A stretch of DNA of 64,000 nt from Diabrotica undecimpunctata (taxonomy: Eukaryota > Arthropoda > Insecta > Coleoptera > Chrysomelidae), in contig NC_092806.1 in the NCBI RefSeq assembly GCF_040954645.1, positions 28,607,644 through 28,671,643 on the forward strand, in the 5' to 3' direction. The notes beneath the pieces were generated by a model. It ran no database searches and was not told the origin of the DNA. It was given only the letters and a program-made list of their open reading frames with translations. Shown here one piece after another: positions 54,101 through 60,100 of this stretch; within the stretch, counting starts at the first letter, position 1, and every line of letters begins with the position of its first letter. The translations under genes were made by a program, and so were the position numbers.

Positions 54101-57100
54101 AGCAAATAAATGTGATTTAATGAACGACTGAGTATTATAGTATTAATCAGTCCGGAGTATCCAATTAATCATTATCCGTTTATCCGTAAATTATCAGTTC
54201 TAATCCAATAATAAGTACTCAATATTTTTTATATTTTCCAGTTCCTGTGTCAGTGCTGTATGGGAATGTTTCGAAGCCACTCAAGAAGACATCGAAATGT
54301 ATCCTAGCTCAGAATTAGTTCAAAACAAGTGTAATGCATCTGCAAACCTTGAATTCACCACCTGTGAACCAGTCGAACCACTTACCTGTAAGGTATGTAT
54401 TTGCAAAGACAAAACGTCAATAAAAGTTATTTTTTAGAAATTTTAATATCAATACACAAACGTTACCTGTAGTTGATGTCGATTTTATATCTTTGTAGAA
54501 CATGCACTCTCCACCACAAGTATCCCCTGCTATCTGTCATTCTGGTTGCAAATGTAAAGAGGGATATGTCCTTGATACAACAAGCAAAAGATGTGTTAAG
54601 CCTACTGAATGTCCATGTCACCATGCCAGCAAGAGCTACAAGGAAGGTGCTATTGTCCAAAGCGGATGCAACACATGGTAAGAAAGAAGTAGTTTAAAAT
54701 ACATAACACAATACTAAAAATAGACAAATATATTATATCTCAACGATAAGTATCAGTTCTTCAGTATTATTTATTTTGCAGTACTTGTCGAAATGGTAAA
54801 TGGGGATGTACTGACCGTCAATGTGCAGCTGAATGTAGCGCATGGGGAGATTCTCACTACAAAACCTTCGATGGAAAACGGTTCGACTATCAAGGAGAAT
54901 GTGACTATGTTTTGGCAAAAGGAAGCCTTGGACAAGATTCTTTCCACGTTTCAGTTCAAGTACGTAAAATGTATCAAAGCTTGTAAAAATAATAATATTG
55001 TTAAATGTCTATATTACCAAAATTTTAATTTCTTATTTTTGTAGAACGTACCATGTGGATCATTGGGTACCGCTTGTTTCAAATCTGTTACCATCAAAGT
55101 TACTTCAGGTGGATCATCTGATGTTATTACTTTAGAAAAAGACAAACGTTTACCAAGCCTCAAGACCTTTAAGCATATTACTGTTAGAGAAAAGAGTTTG
55201 TTTGTTATTGTGGAAGCTCCCGATCTAGGATTTGTCGTCCACTGGGACAGAGGAACTAGAGTATATGTCAGAATCGATCCCAGATGGAAGGATACGGTAA
55301 GTTTTACAACACGAATAACTAAAAATATTTCTCATATTATTGGATTATTTTTTTTCTAATATGTAAATGTATTTTGCAGACTAAAGGTTTATGTGGTAAC
55401 TACAACGACAACGAAGTTGATGATTTCCAGACTCCTTCTGGAGGTCTTGCTGAAGTTTCAGCCAATATATTTGGTGACTCTTGGAGACTACAATCATACT
55501 GTACTGAAGCTCCTGAAATTAAGGTAATATTTTAACATGTTAAACCAAATGCTTAACATTAACATTAAGTAATTTTTATAAACAAAAGCAAAAAATATTG
55601 CAGTATAAAAAAAGAAGACACAAATCATTTGATTTAAGAAATTAAGTACAATAGTAAAGATGGCATGAGAAGAAAAGATAAACATATTTTAATTCATTGT
55701 TTATTTTTCTTTGTAGGATACCTGCGAACAACGACCAGATCGTAAAGTCTGGGCTACCAAGAAGTGCGGTGTATTAAAATCATCACTGTTCTCCCCATGT
55801 CACTCTGAAGTTTCCGTAGACTACTTCTTCGAAAAATGTATCTTCGATAGCTGCGCTTGCGATCAAGGTGGTGATTGTGAATGTATGTGTACAGCTTTGG
55901 CTGCCTATGCTCAGGAATGTAACAACAGAGGAGTACCAATCAAATGGAGAAGTCCTGAATTCTGCCGTAAGTCTCTTGTTTGTTTTGAATAATACTAAAT
56001 TGGTCTTTGAAATCCTAATTGTCAGAATATATTTTTATGTTGAATTGTATATTTTAGCAATGCAATGTGACGAACGTTGCACCACTTACAGTCCATGCAT
56101 TTCCACTTGTCCAGAAGAAACTTGTGACAACCTCCTCATGAACAAGAAATACTCAAAGACTTGCGGTGAAGACAGTTGTATCGAAGGCTGTGCTCCTAAA
56201 CGTTGTCCACCTGGAAAAGTTTACAAAAACAGCACTCATTTGGAATGTGTACCTTTGCAACAATGTAAGCCTATCTGTTTAGTTGTCGACGGCAAAACTT
56301 ACTACGAAGGAGACCTCATGGAAGAAGACGATTGCCACAGTTGTTATTGTTCCAGAGAAGAAAAGAAATGCAGGTCAGTGTTTTTCTTTAATACGGTTCG
56401 ATGTCATTATACATGCAGTTGATTTCTATTGCTGAAAATAAATGTCTTAATAATTTCTTAAAGCTAATCTCATTGTCCTATCAGTATGTTACTAGTCGTT
56501 GAAACTTTTTCTTTCTGTAAAAAAATAATCATTGAACTTTTAGAATTTTACCAAATACTTTTACAATTATAGTAGTGTTTTCTATATCCTTAGACATTCC
56601 AAAGTACCTGCATATAACAATATCATACGTAGGTTTACGAGTAATTGTAATGTTTGTAAACCCTCGCATTATCCAGCATGTCCCTGTTTTTAATTCTATT
56701 AATCCATGTAGTATTCTTCTATATAACCATAGTTTAAAATTCTCGCTTTTTAAGTAACATTTTATTTTTGTGCCATGCATCAGCTGCATATAATAATATT
56801 GAAAATGTGCGGACTCCTATTGCTAATTTTAGATTTCTTCACGTTAGGATTGGTTTCATTCGTATAAATGCTGATCTGTCCATCTCTATTCGTCTGGTTA
56901 TTTCTGAAGAATGACCATTTGTTTCATTGATCAAAGTCACCAATTTTTCTACTTATTTCATCATTTGTTACCATAAATTGGCAATATGTGTTCCATATGT
57001 TGTACTTCGTTTTTTAACGTTTATATTAATTCCCTTCTCAGTATTATTTATACTTAAGCTTTCCATTAGATGTTGTAGATCTTCTATGCTCGTTGCAGTG

Positions 57101-60100
57101 ATCACAGTGTCATCTGTTATCGCAAGTGTTTGATTAATTTTTCGTTAAGGGTAATTCCCGCTTTGATATTATTGGGTGTATTGTTTGTGATAATTAATTC
57201 AGAACATAAATTTAATAAAAGCGGCAATAAAACGCATCCCTGTCTAACTCCTCTACAGATATTTAATTCTTCTGACTGCTGTCCATCAATTTGCACTGCG
57301 ATACTTTCGTTTCAATATATAGTATAGTTTATCTTTAGAAATTAAATGTCAAGTTTTTCATTCTTACTCTATTGAAATCTTTTTAGTAGTCAAAAAAGTG
57401 TAGGTCAGCTTTTACATCACGATGTGGTTAGATCAGTATGTGTATGGGAAATAGTCCTTCTCGCGTACTCACTCTATTTCAGATCTTGAACTGCATCTCA
57501 CTAATCTCCTTTTCTGAAGCAGAACTTCTAAACTGTGACTCATTAGGCTTAGCTTTTAATATTTTCTTTTAGTTTGGTATATAGAGAGCACTCTTTTGCT
57601 GCTTACTTTGTTGTGTTACTGTGTTGAACAAGTCTGTCAATATTCCCAAGTTATCCTCTTCCACTAGAGTCTTATTTTCTTTGTATAGCATATTTATTTT
57701 GTCTAATCGTAATTTTCTGTATTTTCTTGGTCAAAAACTTCCATATATTTCCATTTGTTTGTATTACGTCAATTATACGTCTTAACAGCTTTTCCTAATA
57801 AATTTTAAAGCTATCTAAGTTTTATGTAAATATTAGATTTCGAATTTCTTCAAAATATTAATATCAATTAAAACTTTTTTAGTGGTCAGCCTTGCTCTAC
57901 TACTGTAGTACCAACCAGAACTACTACCAACCAGAATGAGCAACAAATTAACTGTGAAGGTGGCTGGACCGCATGGATCAACCAAGACGCTGAGGGAGAC
58001 AAAGAAGAAGTTAGAGAAGAGGAAATTGAACCTGTTCCATCTTCTACAATACTGGTAATGACATAAATATATTTACGTGATCCAATTAGTGAAATTGATA
58101 AAAAAATAAAAAAGAAACGATATTGCATGGAAAGTATTTAGCTCAAAGTATTTTAATTTTTTTCTTTGATTTTAGATTAATCTAAAGGACTCTGCTAAGT
58201 GTAATTCTGATATGATGGTAGATATTGAATGCAGAACTGTTCTGGGCCGTATTCCAGCTAAAGAACTCGCTGATACTGGTTTGGACATCGAATGTTCTCT
58301 TGAAAGAGGTCTTGTTTGCAAGGCTGGAAACAACAAACTTTGTCCAGACTTTGAAGTCCGAGTCAATTGTCAATGTGGTAAGTAATAACCCAAAAATATA
58401 AATAGGCAATAATTGTAAACATCTTACATACGTATTTAAAAATCAGCACACAATAGATAAAAAGAAAATTGGTTATTTGCAACCAAAACAAGCGAATTTA
58501 GAAAATTTATAATTTTTAACGGACTTCATATTTCAATATAATATACTTTATTTGGAAATCTATCTTTACCATATTTCTTTATTTTAGAAGCTACAACGAC
58601 TCCAGCTGAAGTAGTTACCTCTACCACAGAGAAATCTGTCACTACCCAGCGACCAACTGAAGCAACTACAACCCAGAGACCCTCTACTACCGTACGAACC
58701 ACCACCGAAGAGGTTGTCATTACTACAGCAGAACCAATTTGTGTTATTGGGGATAGCAAGGAAGATTTAAGAGACTGTTCAGTCTACTATGTCTGTACTG
58801 GAGGAGTACCTATGACTGAATGGGTCAAGATGACCTGTGCAGAAGGCACTTTGTATAATCCAGTAAGAAAAGTTTGCGATTGGCCCAGAGAAGTTGAAGA
58901 AGTGAAACCATCATGTAAGTATTATATTAGTTCTTTATTTTTAAGTTGGAATAGTCTTTTGATGCATCTTACTTACTAGCCGCCATCTAGCCGTCAATTT
59001 TACTAATGATTTGTTCGTTTTTTTTATTTTAGGCGCAGCTGCAACAACAGCCGAACCAATACGTAAGTATCTGTTTTAATCTTTAATATAATCTTTTATT
59101 ACATTACAAGTTTACAACATTCTCGAAAGCGGTAAAAAACATACTGAAATACGAACACCCTGAATGACATTATAATAGAAACTGTAGAAAAAGAAGCAAA
59201 AGGATACACAAATTTATTAGAATGGACAATCGAAAAGATTTCTGTAACACAATATCTCATATATTTGCCCATAGTTGGTTAATGTCTTCTTCTTCTTCTA
59301 ACTTTTTTGTCCTTATTTGATTTTCTATTTGCTGTCTGTATACATTTGCAATGTCGGGATCTTTTAGTTTATTAATGTGGATTTTTTCTCTCCTTTTTCC
59401 GATATCCTTTTTTAAATTGGATATTCTCTCTTTAAATCGTGTTTTAAATAAATAGTGATCACTATCTGTGTTTGCTACTCTGAAAGACCTAACATCTGAT
59501 AAGTTAGAGCAGTGTCTTACATCGATGATTATATGATCCATTTGGTTAATCGTTTCATTATAAGGAGATTTCCAAGTCCCCTTATGTAATGTGTGCCATT
59601 TCTTGAATTGCATTATGGATTTTACCTTCCTGTGCCACGGTTTTCACGTTCCATGTGCCTATTCTGATGTCTTCTTTGCATTTTAATCTTTTTGTTATAC
59701 TTGTAACTGTTCCTCCCGAAGATCCGATTGAGGAGCTTACTTCGTAATTGAATTTCGCTGCAAGCATAGCCATTTGATTCTACGAGGACTTATCCAATCC
59801 GGATCTTTAATGAAGTGTCTTGTCCTAATATTTCTTCCTCATCTCTATGCCGTTGACCGATTCCACGGTTCTTCCGCCTTTGAAACCAGTTTCTTAACTC
59901 CAGGACAAAGATGTACCCTTCCATTTACTAGTTCCTCCACCCGAAGCTGTTGGCCAGTAAACCAAGCTCACAGTAGACCAAAGAATAAAACGGTTGTTAC
60001 TTGGATTGGCTCTCAAATAGAGGGTTGTTCTTGTGCCGTCTTCTAACGAAGGTTGCCGATCACTTCTTTAAGTGCTTCCCTATCTTTTGCAACGTAAATT

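Noticed and set aside
59774..60046. 90-codon plus-strand frame between LINE fragments
   Set aside because: No domain recognised, no fitting splice sites; likely part of the 5' region of the minus-strand LINE.
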